From positions 95,847 through 159,846 of the forward strand of contig NZ_MHXN01000014.1 of NCBI RefSeq assembly GCF_001824475.1: a DNA stretch of 64,000 nt, given 5' to 3'. This document shows, piece after piece, positions 54,796 through 63,464 of this stretch. Within the stretch, counting starts at the first letter, position 1; each line of letters starts with the position of its first letter. Made by a program: the position numbers and the translations under genes. The notes under the pieces are model-generated. The model made no database searches. It had not been told where the DNA came from and worked only from the letters and a program-made list of their open reading frames with translations. This stretch comes from Phenylobacterium sp. RIFCSPHIGHO2_01_FULL_69_31. GTDB taxonomy: Bacteria > Pseudomonadota > Alphaproteobacteria > Caulobacterales > Caulobacteraceae.

Positions 54796-55461
54796 ATGCG
54801 TAGGCCGAAGGAAAAGGCAGCGGGCCTGAGCCCCGCGGAACGGACCCGGCTCTGGCGCGAAGAGCGCCAGCGTCTCGGGCTCGTGAAGCTTGAGCTCTGG
54901 GTTCCCCCGGCGGCCAAGTCGGATGTCCAGGCCGCAGCACGAGCCATTATCACAGCGTCGAGCCGCGGACCGGCGCTGATGAAAAACCCAGACCCTCCGC
55001 AGGGACCTTTCCAGATGGACCATGTCATCGACACCGATTGGTCGGTGCAGAGTCTTGCGCAAGCGCTCACGGAAACCCGCCTGTTGCGCGACGGCGAACT
55101 GACCGCCCGCGTGCTGGAGGGGGCCGAGCCCGTGCTGCAGATCACCATGCACGAGTTCGGCGACCTGCCGATCTTCCTCTCCGTGGGAGCCGAACAAATC
55201 GTCGTGTCCGCGCTGATGTGGCCGGTCGACGAACAGAAGGACCAGGCGGCGTTCAACGTCTTCCTCCTCAAGGCGCAGAAGCTGGTGCCGCTCTCGAACT
55301 TCGGCATCACCACCGTGGCCGGACGCGACTACTATGAGATCTTCGGCGAGCTGACCTGCAAGACCACCTTGCAGACGGTGATCATCGAGCTGCGCATGCT
55401 GGCCGAAAACGCCATCCGGGCGGCGGACGAGCTGCGCGAAAACTTCGCCGCCGCGGCCTGA
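54796..55461 (+). CDS. DUF2170 protein (YjfI-like)
   Basis: The 221-residue protein begins MRRPKEKAAGLSPAERTRLWREERQRLGLVKLELWVPPAAK, an N-terminal basic ribbon-helix-like segment. The C-terminal DUF2170 domain follows: WSVQSLAQALTETRLLRDGELTARVLEGAEPVLQITMHEFGDLPIFLSVG, DQAAFNVFLLKAQKLVPLSNFGITTVAGRDYYEIFGELT. The N-terminal segment could bind DNA and autoregulate (inference). It is the first gene of the plus arm. Confidence 0.9.
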   Translation: MRRPKEKAAGLSPAERTRLWREERQRLGLVKLELWVPPAAKSDVQAAARAIITASSRGPALMKNPDPPQGPFQMDHVIDTDWSVQSLAQALTETRLLRDGELTARVLEGAEPVLQITMHEFGDLPIFLSVGAEQIVVSALMWPVDEQKDQAAFNVFLLKAQKLVPLSNFGITTVAGRDYYEIFGELTCKTTLQTVIIELRMLAENAIRAADELRENFAAAA

Positions 55462-55471
55462 GGAACATCCC

Positions 55472-56236
55472 ATGTCGATCTTCACGAAGCTGATCACCCT
55501 GTTCCGCGGCACGGCGCACGAGGCCGGCGCGGCGGTGGTGGACGCCAACGCCCTGCGCATCCTGGATCAGGAGATCCGCGACGCCGACAACGCCCTGGGC
55601 CGCGCCCGGGACGACCTGGCGACGCTGGTGGCCAAGCGCCGGATGCTGGAGAAGGAGCTGCAGGGCCTGCAGGACATGGCCGGCCGCTACGAGAGCTCGG
55701 CGCGTGCGGCGCTGGAGAAGGGCGACGAGGCCCTGGCGCTGGAAGTGGCCCAGCGGATCTCGGAGCTGGAGACCGACGTCGGGACCAAGACGCCCCAGCT
55801 CGCCGACATGCGCGCCGCCGAGGAACGCATGCACCAGACGATCGCCCAGACCCAGCAGCGGGTCGAAAACCTGCGCCGCGAGATCGACGTGGTGAAGGTG
55901 AACGACAGCGTCCAGCGCGCCCAGGCCGCGGTGGCCAACCAGGGCGCCGGCGCCGCCTCTCGCCTGGGCTCGGCGGCCGACAGTCTCAAGCGCATCAAGG
56001 AGCGCCAGGCGATCGCTGACGAGAAGTTCAAGGCCGCGGGGGAACTCGAGGACCGCCGCACCGGCGCCGACCTCGACGCCAAGCTGAAGGCCGCGGGCAT
56101 CCTGCCGGGGCATTCCTCGGCCAACGACGTCCTGGCCCGCCTGAAGGCGCCCAAGCAGGAACCGTTGCAGATCGAGGCGCCTCGCCTGCAGATCGAGGCC
56201 CAGCCCGTGCCCGCCAAACGCGACGCGGAGAGCTGA
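55472..56236 (+). CDS. PspA/IM30 family protein (YjfJ-like)
   Basis: The 254-residue protein has the N-terminal amphipathic helix MSIFTKLITLFRG and then long heptad-type coiled coils: RILDQEIRDADNALGRARDDLATLVAKRRMLEKELQG, ALEVAQRISELETDVG and RAAEERMHQTIAQTQQRVENLRREIDVVKVNDSVQ. This is the ESCRT-III-like PspA/IM30 fold that binds and repairs stressed inner membranes. It lies ten bases after DUF2170 and eight before the ATP-grasp gene. Classical pspB/C/F genes are absent. Confidence 0.95.
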   Translation: MSIFTKLITLFRGTAHEAGAAVVDANALRILDQEIRDADNALGRARDDLATLVAKRRMLEKELQGLQDMAGRYESSARAALEKGDEALALEVAQRISELETDVGTKTPQLADMRAAEERMHQTIAQTQQRVENLRREIDVVKVNDSVQRAQAAVANQGAGAASRLGSAADSLKRIKERQAIADEKFKAAGELEDRRTGADLDAKLKAAGILPGHSSANDVLARLKAPKQEPLQIEAPRLQIEAQPVPAKRDAES

Positions 56237-56243
56237 GGCTCCG

Positions 56244-57404
56244 GTGAAACGCATCACGACGACCGAGCGCCCCGGCTGGGACCAGAAGGCCGAGGCGCTC
56301 GGCTTCACCTGGCGCCACCTGGACGGCGCCCGGTACTGGGACGAGCGGGCCTACTACCAGTTCACCCTTCCCGAGATCGAAGACGGCATCGAGGGGCCGG
56401 CGCGCGAGCTGCACGCCATGTGCCTCGACCTCGTGGACGAGGTGGTGAAGAGCGAGGCGCTGATGGCCAAGCTGGCCATACCGGAGGCCTCCCGCGACGA
56501 CGTAGCCGAGAGCTGGGCGCGCAAGGACCCGACGCTCTACGGCCGCTTCGACTTCGCCTACGACGGGACGGGCGCGGCGAAGCTCTTCGAGTACAACGCC
56601 GACACGCCCACCAGCATCTACGAGACCGGAACCTTCCAGTGGATCTGGCTGGAGGACATGATCGCCGCGGGCGCCCTGCCGGCCAACGCCGACCAGTTCA
56701 ACAGCCTGCACGAGAAGCTGGAGCAGCGGTTCGCGGCCATCTTCCCCACCGGTGGCTTCGTCCACTTCGCCAGCGATCCGGACACGGTCGAGGACCGCCA
56801 GACCGTGAAGTACCTGGAGGATATCGCCGGCCAGGCGGGGATCGAGCCGAAGTTCGTGCCGATCGAGAGCATCGGCCTCGACGCCGACGGCCGCTTCGTC
56901 GATCAGGACAACTACATCATCCAGGCGATCTTCAAGCTGTACCCGTGGGAGGAGATGTTCCGCGAGGACTACGCCAGCAAGATCAAGGGCTCTAAGACGC
57001 GGTTCCTCGAGCCGGCCTGGAAGGCGATCCTGTCCAACAAGGGGATGCTGCCGCTGCTCTGGGCGCGCCACGCCGGCCACCCGAACCTGCTGCCAGCCTT
57101 CTTCGAGGAGGATCCGCGGGCGGCGGAGCTAGGCCGGTCCTATGTGAGGAAGCCGCTGTTCAGCCGCGAGGGCGCCAACATCGAGCTGGTGGACGAGGGC
57201 CGCAGGGCCAAGGTGCTGGACCAGGGCTACGGCGAGGAGGGCCACATCCGCCAGGCCCTGCACCCCCTGACGCCCTTCGACGGGAACTACCCCGTGGTCG
57301 GCGCCTGGATCGTGGGCGACGAGCCGGCGGGGGTCGGCATCCGCGAGGACCGCAGCCGGGTCACCAAGAACCTCAGCCGCTTCGTGCCCCACGTGATCGT
57401 GTAG
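56244..57404 (+). CDS. Glutathionylspermidine synthase-like ATP-grasp ligase (YjfC/YgiC type)
   Basis: The 386-residue protein starts at GTG 56244 and matches YgiC/YjfC in length, lacking the amidase domain of E. coli GspS. It shows YGRFDFAYDGTGAAKLFEYNADTPTSIYETGTFQWIWLEDM and PAWKAILSNKGMLPLLW, PYVRKPLFSREGANIEL and YPVVGAWIVGDEPAGVGIREDRSRVTKN, the ATP-grasp parts with the Mg-binding Asp/Glu/Asn. It likely joins a peptide-like acid to an amine; the substrate is unknown. It ends the plus arm of the yjf-type cluster. Confidence 0.93.
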   Translation: MKRITTTERPGWDQKAEALGFTWRHLDGARYWDERAYYQFTLPEIEDGIEGPARELHAMCLDLVDEVVKSEALMAKLAIPEASRDDVAESWARKDPTLYGRFDFAYDGTGAAKLFEYNADTPTSIYETGTFQWIWLEDMIAAGALPANADQFNSLHEKLEQRFAAIFPTGGFVHFASDPDTVEDRQTVKYLEDIAGQAGIEPKFVPIESIGLDADGRFVDQDNYIIQAIFKLYPWEEMFREDYASKIKGSKTRFLEPAWKAILSNKGMLPLLWARHAGHPNLLPAFFEEDPRAAELGRSYVRKPLFSREGANIELVDEGRRAKVLDQGYGEEGHIRQALHPLTPFDGNYPVVGAWIVGDEPAGVGIREDRSRVTKNLSRFVPHVIV

Positions 57405-57408
57405 GTCG

Positions 57409-57462
57409 AAAAAGGGCGGAAGGCGCAGCCGGCTCACAATGGCCGCCGGCCACGCCTTCCGC
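57409..57462 (-). terminator. Rho-independent terminator of the small membrane protein gene
   Basis: GCGGAAGGCG (57462-57453 on the minus strand) pairs with CGCCTTCCGC (57425-57416). An inner GCCGGC/GCCGGC pairs in the loop. It is followed by CCTTTTT (57413-57409). It lies 50 bases after the stop of the small gene at 57512 and could also act weakly on the plus strand. Confidence 0.88.
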
Positions 57463-57511
57463 AGTTGCAGGAGCTGCGCGTTGCGGAGCGCAGCCCTGGC
57501 GAACGGGGCCG

Positions 57512-57643
57512 CTACAGCAACGCGAAAACAGCGAGCGCGGCGGGCAGGATGAACACCACCGCCACAACCACGCCGACGACGGCGTCGTGAAGGTGGCGTT
57601 GGGTGGCGTCGAGGCGGGCGTCGTCGAGGCAATGGCTGGTCAT
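57512..57643 (-). CDS. Small single-pass membrane protein (43 residues)
   Basis: The ATG at 57643 has AGGAG six bases upstream. The protein reads MTSHCLDDARLDATQRHLHD followed by a hydrophobic helix AVVGVVVAVVFILPAALAVFALL to the end. It is charged and His-rich at the N-terminus with a single C-terminal helix, as in tail-anchored small proteins. It ends 50 bases before a strong terminator, so it looks like a complete monocistronic unit. It lies between the ATP-grasp gene (convergent) and the LysR gene. No homologue is recognised. Confidence 0.6.
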   Translation of the reverse strand: MTSHCLDDARLDATQRHLHDAVVGVVVAVVFILPAALAVFALL

Positions 57644-57739
57644 GGGGAGCTCCTGGGGAGGGAGGCTTCGGATGACCGTCTTAAACGCCGAACGAGCTGA
57701 GCCGACAAAGGAGAAGTCGGCTGTTCAGTTGATCCCAGA

Positions 57740-58651
57740 TCACTCGAATCGCTCCAGCCCGTCGGCGTCCGCCTGGGCCAGCAGCCAGTTGCGGAACTTG
57801 CGGATGTCGGGCCGGTCGGCCTTTTCCGGCAGGCTGAGGATCCACTGGCTGAACGGGCTGCGCAGCTCGACATCGAAGGGCTTCACCAGCCGCCCCGTAG
57901 CCAGTTCGTCCAGCACCAGGGCCCGCTCGCCGAGCGCCACGCCGCGTCCAGCGATCGCCGCCTCGATGGCCAGGTAGACGTTGGAGAACTGTTGTCCCCG
58001 CCGCCACTCCACCTCCGGCGCCCCGGCCTGCGCCAGCCAGTCGCCCCAATGCGGCTCGCCCTGCGCCAGGTAGACGTCGGCCAGCAGGTGGGTGTTCGCC
58101 AGGTCGTGGGGGGTCTCAAGCCGCGTGTGTTCCAGCAGGCGTGGGCTGCACACCGGGAACATGAACAGGGACACCAGCTTCTTGGCGTGCAGGCCGGGAT
58201 AGGGGCCGCGGCCGAACCGGATCGCCACGTCGTAGCGGTCGCGCACCAGGTCCACAGCGGCGTCGGAGGCGGCCACCAGCACCTGGATATCGGGATGCCG
58301 CTCGTTGAAGAGGTGCAGGCGCGGCACCAGCCAGCGGGCGGCGAACGAATGCATGGCGGTGACGGCGAGCACGCCGGGCCGGGTGCTGCGCACCTCGGCG
58401 ACCGCCTCTTCCATCAGGCTCAGGCCCTGGCGGACGCCGGTGGCCAGGCGCCTGCCGGTCTCGGTGAGCCGCACCGCTCGGTTAAAGCGCTCGAACAGGC
58501 GCACGGCCAGCTCGGTCTCCAGCGCCTTGATCTGCCGGCTGACGGCTCCCGGCGTGATGGCCAGCTCCTCGGCCGCCTGCAGGAAGCTCTCGTGCCGCGC
58601 CGCCGCCTCGAAGACCCGCAGGGCGGTGAGGGGAAGCCGCGGCGCGCTCAT
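57740..58651 (-). CDS. LysR-family transcriptional regulator (GcvA-like)
   Basis: The 303-residue regulator begins MSAPRLPLTALRVFEAAARHESFLQAAEELAITPGAVSRQIKALETELAVRLFERFNRAVRLTETG, a GcvA-type winged helix-turn-helix. The effector domain is periplasmic-binding-protein-like (VLAVTAMHSFAARWLVPRL ... GRGVALGERALVLDELATG). Targets are unknown. Its ATG overlaps the nth stop (ATGA, 58648-58651), so it may be co-transcribed with nth. Confidence 0.93.
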   Translation of the reverse strand: MSAPRLPLTALRVFEAAARHESFLQAAEELAITPGAVSRQIKALETELAVRLFERFNRAVRLTETGRRLATGVRQGLSLMEEAVAEVRSTRPGVLAVTAMHSFAARWLVPRLHLFNERHPDIQVLVAASDAAVDLVRDRYDVAIRFGRGPYPGLHAKKLVSLFMFPVCSPRLLEHTRLETPHDLANTHLLADVYLAQGEPHWGDWLAQAGAPEVEWRRGQQFSNVYLAIEAAIAGRGVALGERALVLDELATGRLVKPFDVELRSPFSQWILSLPEKADRPDIRKFRNWLLAQADADGLERFE

Positions 58652-59322
58652 GCGGCCAGGAACAGATGCCGCGAGGGGCAGAGATCCGCCACCTGGCATT
58701 CGGCGCACTTGGGCCGGCGGGCCGTGCAGACATAGCGGCCGTGCAGGATCAGCCAATGGTGGGCGCGGGTCAGGTAGGGCTCGGGCACGATGGCCATCAG
58801 GTCGGCCTCCACCTTGTCGGGCGTCTTGCCGACGGAGAGGCCCAGGCGGTGCGAGACGCGGAACACGTGGGTGTCGACGGCGATGGCAGGCTCGATGCGC
58901 AGCTCGTTCAGCACCACCGAAGCGGTCTTGCGGCCGACGCCGGGCAGGGCCTGCAGCGCCTCACGGTCCAGGGGCACCTCGCCGCCATGCTCCGCGATGA
59001 GGATCTCGGCCATCCGGATCACGTTCTTGGCCTTCATGTTGTAGAGGCCGATGGACGAGATGAACGGCTTCAGGCCCGCCTCGCCGAGCGCCAGCATCTT
59101 CTGCGGCGTGTCGGCCACCGCGAACAGCTTCGCCGTGGCCTTGTTGACCGAGACGTCGGTGGCCTGGGCAGACAGCGCCACCGCCACGACCAGTTCGTAG
59201 GGGCTGGCGTAGTTCAGCTCGGTCCGCGGGTCGGATTCATAAGTCTCGAACCGCTCGAACAGCTCGGCGATCCGCGCCGTCTCGGCGGGCTTGAGCTTCC
59301 TGCGGACGGGGGGCCTGGCCAT
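58648..59322 (-). CDS. nth: Endonuclease III
   Basis: The 224-residue DNA glycosylase/AP lyase begins MARPPVRRKLKPAETARIAELFERFETYESDPRTEL. The helix-hairpin-helix and catalytic Lys are in ALPGVGRKTASVVLNELRIEPAIAVDTHVFRV, with the catalytic Asp in VDTHVFR. The [4Fe-4S] ligands are CTARRPKCAECQVADLC (C-X6-C-X2-C-X5-C). It removes oxidised pyrimidines. ATG 59322 is chosen over TTG 59331. It overlaps the LysR gene. Confidence 0.96.
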   Translation of the reverse strand: MARPPVRRKLKPAETARIAELFERFETYESDPRTELNYASPYELVVAVALSAQATDVSVNKATAKLFAVADTPQKMLALGEAGLKPFISSIGLYNMKAKNVIRMAEILIAEHGGEVPLDREALQALPGVGRKTASVVLNELRIEPAIAVDTHVFRVSHRLGLSVGKTPDKVEADLMAIVPEPYLTRAHHWLILHGRYVCTARRPKCAECQVADLCPSRHLFLAA

Positions 59323-59399
59323 CGCCGGCAAACTGCCTTGCGCCTCCCAAGCTTGTCATCCCGGTTTCGCGGCACGGGAAACCGGATGACGCGGCGCGT

Positions 59400-59579
59400 C
59401 TAACGCTGGGCCTGCGCCGCCAGCACCTGCGCCGGATCGCCGCCCAGGGCGCGGATGCGGGTCTCCCAGCGCTCCAGGGCGTCGTAATAGTAGTCGAAGA
59501 TGCACGGGCAGCAGCCGCGCTTGCAGCACTCGTAGTCCTGGGGCTTGTCGGGCGGACGCGGGTACGCCGGCTCGGCCAC
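59400..59579 (-). CDS. Small Cys-rich oxidoreductase-like domain protein (59 residues)
   Basis: Starting at GTG 59579 the minus strand encodes a 59-residue protein: VAEPAYPRPPDKPQDYECCK, then RGCCPCIFDYYYDALERW and an Arg/Ala-rich tail. The core CCxxxCCxCxxDYY...LxxW matches my memory of the oxidoreductase-like domain (Oxidored-like family), whose members often begin P-x-x-P-x-x-P and have a C-x-x-C cluster. It ends 4 bases before the fabB stop region at 59584. Function is unknown; it may bind metal or be a redox partner. Confidence 0.65.
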   Translation of the reverse strand: MAEPAYPRPPDKPQDYECCKRGCCPCIFDYYYDALERWETRIRALGGDPAQVLAAQAQR

Positions 59580-59583
59580 GGGC

Positions 59584-60795
59584 CTAGACCCGCGACATCA
59601 CCAGGCAGCCGTTGGTGCCGCCGAACCCGAAGCTGTTGCTCATCACGGTCTCCATCTGCCGGTCCTCGCGCTTGCGCACGATGGGCAGGTCGGCGAAGGC
59701 CGGATCCAGGTTCTCGATGTGGGCGCTCTCGGCCACGAAGCCGTTGTTGAGCATCAGCAGGCTGTAGATCGCCTCCTGCGCGCCAGCGGCGCCCAGCGAG
59801 TGCCCGGTCAGGCTCTTGGTCGACGAGATCAGCGGCGCCTTGTCGCCGAAGACGGCGCGCACGGCCTCCATCTCCTTCTGGTCGCCCACGGGCGTCGAGG
59901 TGCCGTGCGGGTTCAGATAGTCGATGGTCCGGTCGCCGATGGTGGACATGGCCAGCTTCATGCAGCGCGCGGCGCCCTCGCCCGAGGGGGCCACCATGTC
60001 GTAGCCGTCGGAATTGGCCGCATAGCCCACGATCTCGCCGTAGATCTTGGCCCCGCGCGCCTTGGCCCGCTCCATCTCCTCCAGCACCACCACACCCGCG
60101 CCGCCGGCGATGACGAAGCCGTCCCGGTCGCGGTCGTAGGCGCGGCTGGCGACGGCCGGCCGGTCGTTGAAGTTCGAGCTCATGGCGCCCATGGCGTCGA
60201 ACATGACGCTGAGCGTCCAGTCCAGCTCCTCGACCCCGCCGGCGAATACCACGTCCTGCTTGCCCATCAGGATCTGCTCGTAGCCGACCCCGATGCAGTG
60301 GGCCGAGGTGGCGCAGGCCGAGCTGATGGAGAAATTCAGGCCGCGGATCTTGAACCAGGTGGCCAGGGTCGCCGAGGCGCCCGAGCTCATGGCCTTGGGC
60401 ACAGCAAAGGGGCCGACCCGCTTGGGGCCGCGCTCGCGCGCCGTGGCGGCGGCCTCGACGATGGTGCGGGTAGACGGTCCGCCGGCGCCGACGATCAGGC
60501 CGGTGCGTTCATCGGAGACCTCGCCGTCTTCGAGGCCGGAGTCCGCGATCGCCTGTTCCATGGCGATGTGGCCATAGGCCGTGCCCTGGGCCAGGAACCG
60601 CGCAGCACGCCGGTCGACCATGGATTCCCAGTCGATGTCCGGGGCGGCATGCACCTGGCAGCGGAAGCCCAGCTCCGCGTATTCGGGCGCCGCGCTGATG
60701 CCGGACCTGGCTTCGCGTAGGGACGCCAGCACCTCATTGGTGTTGTTCCCGATGGACGAGACGATCCCCATCCCGGTGACGGCCACGCGCCGCAT
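59584..60795 (-). CDS. fabB: 3-oxoacyl-ACP synthase I
   Basis: The 403-residue condensing enzyme has [18 protein letters not shown], the nucleophile in [15 protein letters not shown] (Cys about residue 161), and the two His in [11 protein letters not shown] and [14 protein letters not shown]. The C-terminus is [18 protein letters not shown]. FabB elongates acyl-ACP and is needed for unsaturated fatty acids together with FabA. It follows fabA by 29 bases in the same direction. Confidence 0.97.
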   Translation of the reverse strand: MRRVAVTGMGIVSSIGNNTNEVLASLREARSGISAAPEYAELGFRCQVHAAPDIDWESMVDRRAARFLAQGTAYGHIAMEQAIADSGLEDGEVSDERTGLIVGAGGPSTRTIVEAAATARERGPKRVGPFAVPKAMSSGASATLATWFKIRGLNFSISSACATSAHCIGVGYEQILMGKQDVVFAGGVEELDWTLSVMFDAMGAMSSNFNDRPAVASRAYDRDRDGFVIAGGAGVVVLEEMERAKARGAKIYGEIVGYAANSDGYDMVAPSGEGAARCMKLAMSTIGDRTIDYLNPHGTSTPVGDQKEMEAVRAVFGDKAPLISSTKSLTGHSLGAAGAQEAIYSLLMLNNGFVAESAHIENLDPAFADLPIVRKREDRQMETVMSNSFGFGGTNGCLVMSRV

Positions 60796-60824
60796 TAGAG
60801 TGTCTCCTCCGATTGCCGCCCGGC

Positions 60825-61352
60825 TCAGGCCAGGTCTTCCGGCTTGAACAGGCCGACCCGCAGGTCGCTGGCTTCATAGATGGGCTTGCCGTCGGCGAGG
60901 AGAACCCCGTCGCCCACGCCCATCACGAGTTTGCGCATGATCACACGCTTCAGGTCGACCTTGTAGGTGACCTTCTGGATCTTCGGGGTGACCTGGCCGG
61001 TGAACTTGACCTCGCCCACGCCCAGGGCGCGGCCGCGGCCCGGCGCCCCCGACCATCCGAGGAAGAAGCCCACGAGCTGCCACATGGCGTCCAGGCCGAG
61101 GCAGCCCGGCATCACGGGATCGCCGATGAAATGGCAGGCGAAGAACCAGAGGTCGTCGCGGATATCCAGCTCGGCCTCGACATAGCCCTTGCCGTGCGCG
61201 CCGCCGGTCCCGTTGATCTCGGTGATCCGGTCGAACATCAGCATGGGCGGCGCCGGCAGCTGGGCGTTGCCCGCGCCGAACATCTCGCCGCGGCCGCACG
61301 CCAGCAACTCGTCGCGCGTGTAGCTGGAGGGCCGGGTTGCTGCGTCGGTCAT
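60825..61352 (-). CDS. fabA: 3-hydroxydecanoyl-ACP dehydratase/isomerase
   Basis: The 175-residue enzyme has [12 protein letters not shown], the active-site His in [32 protein letters not shown] and the Asp in GCLGLD, plus [14 protein letters not shown]. It dehydrates 3-hydroxydecanoyl-ACP and isomerises the product, making unsaturated fatty acids. fabA-fabB is the usual alphaproteobacterial pair. ATG 61352 is the first good start. Confidence 0.97.
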   Translation of the reverse strand: MTDAATRPSSYTRDELLACGRGEMFGAGNAQLPAPPMLMFDRITEINGTGGAHGKGYVEAELDIRDDLWFFACHFIGDPVMPGCLGLDAMWQLVGFFLGWSGAPGRGRALGVGEVKFTGQVTPKIQKVTYKVDLKRVIMRKLVMGVGDGVLLADGKPIYEASDLRVGLFKPEDLA

Positions 61353-61409
61353 TCGAGGAAGCCTTGGTTCTTCAGGAGGGCCGGGCCTAGCACAGGGGGC
61401 AAGCTCGCC

Positions 61410-61934
61410 TCAACGACATTGCAGGGCTTCGGACGTTCCCCAAAGGGTCCCCTGGCGCACCCAGCCGGTGGCGCCGTCGGTCTTCACCTTGCACCAGCCC
61501 TTCTCGCAACGGGTGAGGCTGGCCATGGCGCGAACGTTGAGGTAGGCCGCCGGTTCCGCCCCCGCCTTTGGCTTGCGCAGCAGGGGCGCGGGCCGGTTCA
61601 GGGTGTTGATCACGCCGCGCCGGCCGTCGGTGACCCGCTTGTGCACCCAGGCCAGGCCCCCCTCGGGATCGCACACCCGGCGCCACTCCGCCGTCTCGGC
61701 CACAACCTGCACCGGCAGGCCCCGCGTGCGGTAGACCCACAGCAGCCGATGATCGTCCCCGGGGCCGGAGCGGGCGTTGACCTTGCCGAACTTGAGCGTG
61801 ACGTAGCGCGGCACCGGATAGCCCGAGGGCGTGGGGCGGTCGGCCGCCCACGCCGCCTGCTGGGCCGCCGGCAAGGCCGCCAGCATGAGCGCCAAGATGA
61901 CCGGCGCCGCCTTCAGCCTGGACCTCGACCCCAA
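61410..61934 (-). CDS. Secreted SH3-like domain protein
   Basis: The 174-residue product starts at TTG 61934, with AGGGG about ten bases upstream. Signal LKAAPVILALMLAALPAAQQAAWA is followed by two SH3b-type segments: FGKVNARSGPGDDHRLLWVYRTRGLPVQVVAETAEWRRVCDPEG and AYLNVRAMASLTRCEKGWCKVKTDGATGWVRQGTLWG. Such domains bind peptidoglycan or cell-wall peptides. It is divergent from the dehydrogenase gene. Confidence 0.85.
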   Translation of the reverse strand: MGSRSRLKAAPVILALMLAALPAAQQAAWAADRPTPSGYPVPRYVTLKFGKVNARSGPGDDHRLLWVYRTRGLPVQVVAETAEWRRVCDPEGGLAWVHKRVTDGRRGVINTLNRPAPLLRKPKAGAEPAAYLNVRAMASLTRCEKGWCKVKTDGATGWVRQGTLWGTSEALQCR

Positions 61935-62050
61935 TCCGCACCCCTAAAGGACCGGCCTCGCCTTGGCCGTGCCGGGCCCCTTTGCTAAGGGTTCCGCAAT
62001 TCGACGCGCCAGGAGCGGCGCAGGAAACGCACCCTTTTTCCCGTAGGCAC

Positions 62051-63037
62051 ATGCCCGCCCGCAAGCCGAAAGTCATCGTCACGCGCAAACTGCCGGACTC
62101 GGTCGAGACCCGGATGCGCGAGCTGTTCGACACCGAACTCAACGTTTCGGACGAGCCGTTCACCCGCAAGGCGCTCATCGAGGCGGTGGGCCGCTGCGAC
62201 GTGCTCGCCTCGACCATCACCGACAAGATCGACGCCGGGCTGATCGAAAAGGCCGGGGAGCGGCTGAAGCTGATCGCCAATTTCGGGGCCGGCGTGGACC
62301 ACATCGACGTGGCCGCGGCCAACGCCCGCGGGATCGTGGTGACCAACACGCCCGGCGTGCTGACCGAGGACACCGCTGACCTCACGCTGACCCTGATGAT
62401 GGCCACGCTGCGGCGGGTGATCGAGGGGGCCAACGCCGTGCAGGCGGGCGAATTCACAGGCTGGGCGCCCACCTGGATGCTGGGCCGGCGCATCACCGGC
62501 AAGCGGCTGGGGATCATCGGGATGGGGCGGATCGGATCGGCCGTGGCCCGCCGCGCCAGGGCCTTCGGCCTGCAGATCCACTACCACAACCGCAAGCCCG
62601 TCAGCCACGTGGTGGCCGACGAGCTCGAGGCGACCTACTGGGACAGCCTCGACCAGATGCTGGCCCGGGTAGACATCGTGACGGTGCACGCGCCGGCCAA
62701 TCCGGCCAGCTTCCACCTTCTGTCGGCGCGGCGGCTGAAGCTGCTGCAGCCGCACGCGATCGTGATCAACACCGCGCGCGGCAGCATCATCGACGAACAG
62801 GCCCTGGCCGACCTCCTGGCTGAGGGCAAGATCGCCGGCGCGGGCCTCGACGTGTTCGAACAGGAGCCGCGGATCAATCCCAAGCTCCTGAAGCTGCCAA
62901 ATGCGGTGCTGCTACCCCACATGGGCTCGGCCACCGTCGAGGCCCGCGTCGACATGGGCGAGAAGGTGATCATCAACATCAAGACGTGGATGGACGGCCA
63001 CCGGCCGCCCGACCGCGTCCTGCCGCAGATGCTCTGA
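62051..63037 (+). CDS. D-2-hydroxyacid dehydrogenase (glyoxylate reductase-like)
   Basis: The 328-residue enzyme has the substrate domain, then the NAD-binding loop GIIGMGRIGSAVARRARAFG (about residues 156-175). Signature residues are Arg in NTARGSIIDEQALADLL, Glu in GLDVFEQEP and His in LLPHMGSATVEARVDM. It reduces glyoxylate or hydroxypyruvate to glycolate or D-glycerate. ATG 62051 follows TAGG; the in-frame upstream start at 61982 lies in non-conserved sequence. Its stop is one base before the EF-hand gene stop. Confidence 0.92.
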   Translation: MPARKPKVIVTRKLPDSVETRMRELFDTELNVSDEPFTRKALIEAVGRCDVLASTITDKIDAGLIEKAGERLKLIANFGAGVDHIDVAAANARGIVVTNTPGVLTEDTADLTLTLMMATLRRVIEGANAVQAGEFTGWAPTWMLGRRITGKRLGIIGMGRIGSAVARRARAFGLQIHYHNRKPVSHVVADELEATYWDSLDQMLARVDIVTVHAPANPASFHLLSARRLKLLQPHAIVINTARGSIIDEQALADLLAEGKIAGAGLDVFEQEPRINPKLLKLPNAVLLPHMGSATVEARVDMGEKVIINIKTWMDGHRPPDRVLPQML

Positions 63038-63038
63038 C

Positions 63039-63464
63039 CTAGCCCCTTCGCGCCGCCGCCCTTTGGCGCAGGCGGTCCATTTCATAGCGGTCGATCAGGC
63101 CGTTGCGGTCGGCGTCGCCCAGGTCGAACAGCCGGGTCGGCCCGTCCACGAACTCGAGGCGGCTGAGCCGGCCGTCGCGGTTGGAGTCCAGGGCCTGGAC
63201 GACCCGGTCCACCTTCTCCCCCGCCCGCTTGCGAACCATGCGGGGCAGGTCGTCGTCAGAGAAGTAGCCGTCGCGGTTGCGGTCCATCTTGGCGAAGCGG
63301 GCCCGCCGCGCGTCGATGAATTCCGCCCGGCTGATGGCGCCGTCGCGGTTCGCGTCGGATTTCTCCAGCATTTCCATAGGGTCGAGCCGCTCTCGGGCCG
63401 ACGCCGAGCCGGTGAGGGCCGCTCCTGCCAGAAGGGCGGCGATGAGGATGGGGGCGCGGCGCAT
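63039..63464 (-). CDS. Secreted EF-hand protein
   Basis: The 141-residue protein has signal MRRAPILIAALLAGAALTGSASA and four EF-hand loops: DANRDGAISRAE, DRNRDGYFSDDD, DSNRDGRLSRLE and DADRNGLIDRYE. All keep the calcium-ligand pattern Dx[DN]xDG. It is probably a periplasmic calcium-binding protein. Its start shares one base with the stop of the gene at 63464. Confidence 0.9.
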   Translation of the reverse strand: MRRAPILIAALLAGAALTGSASARERLDPMEMLEKSDANRDGAISRAEFIDARRARFAKMDRNRDGYFSDDDLPRMVRKRAGEKVDRVVQALDSNRDGRLSRLEFVDGPTRLFDLGDADRNGLIDRYEMDRLRQRAAARRG

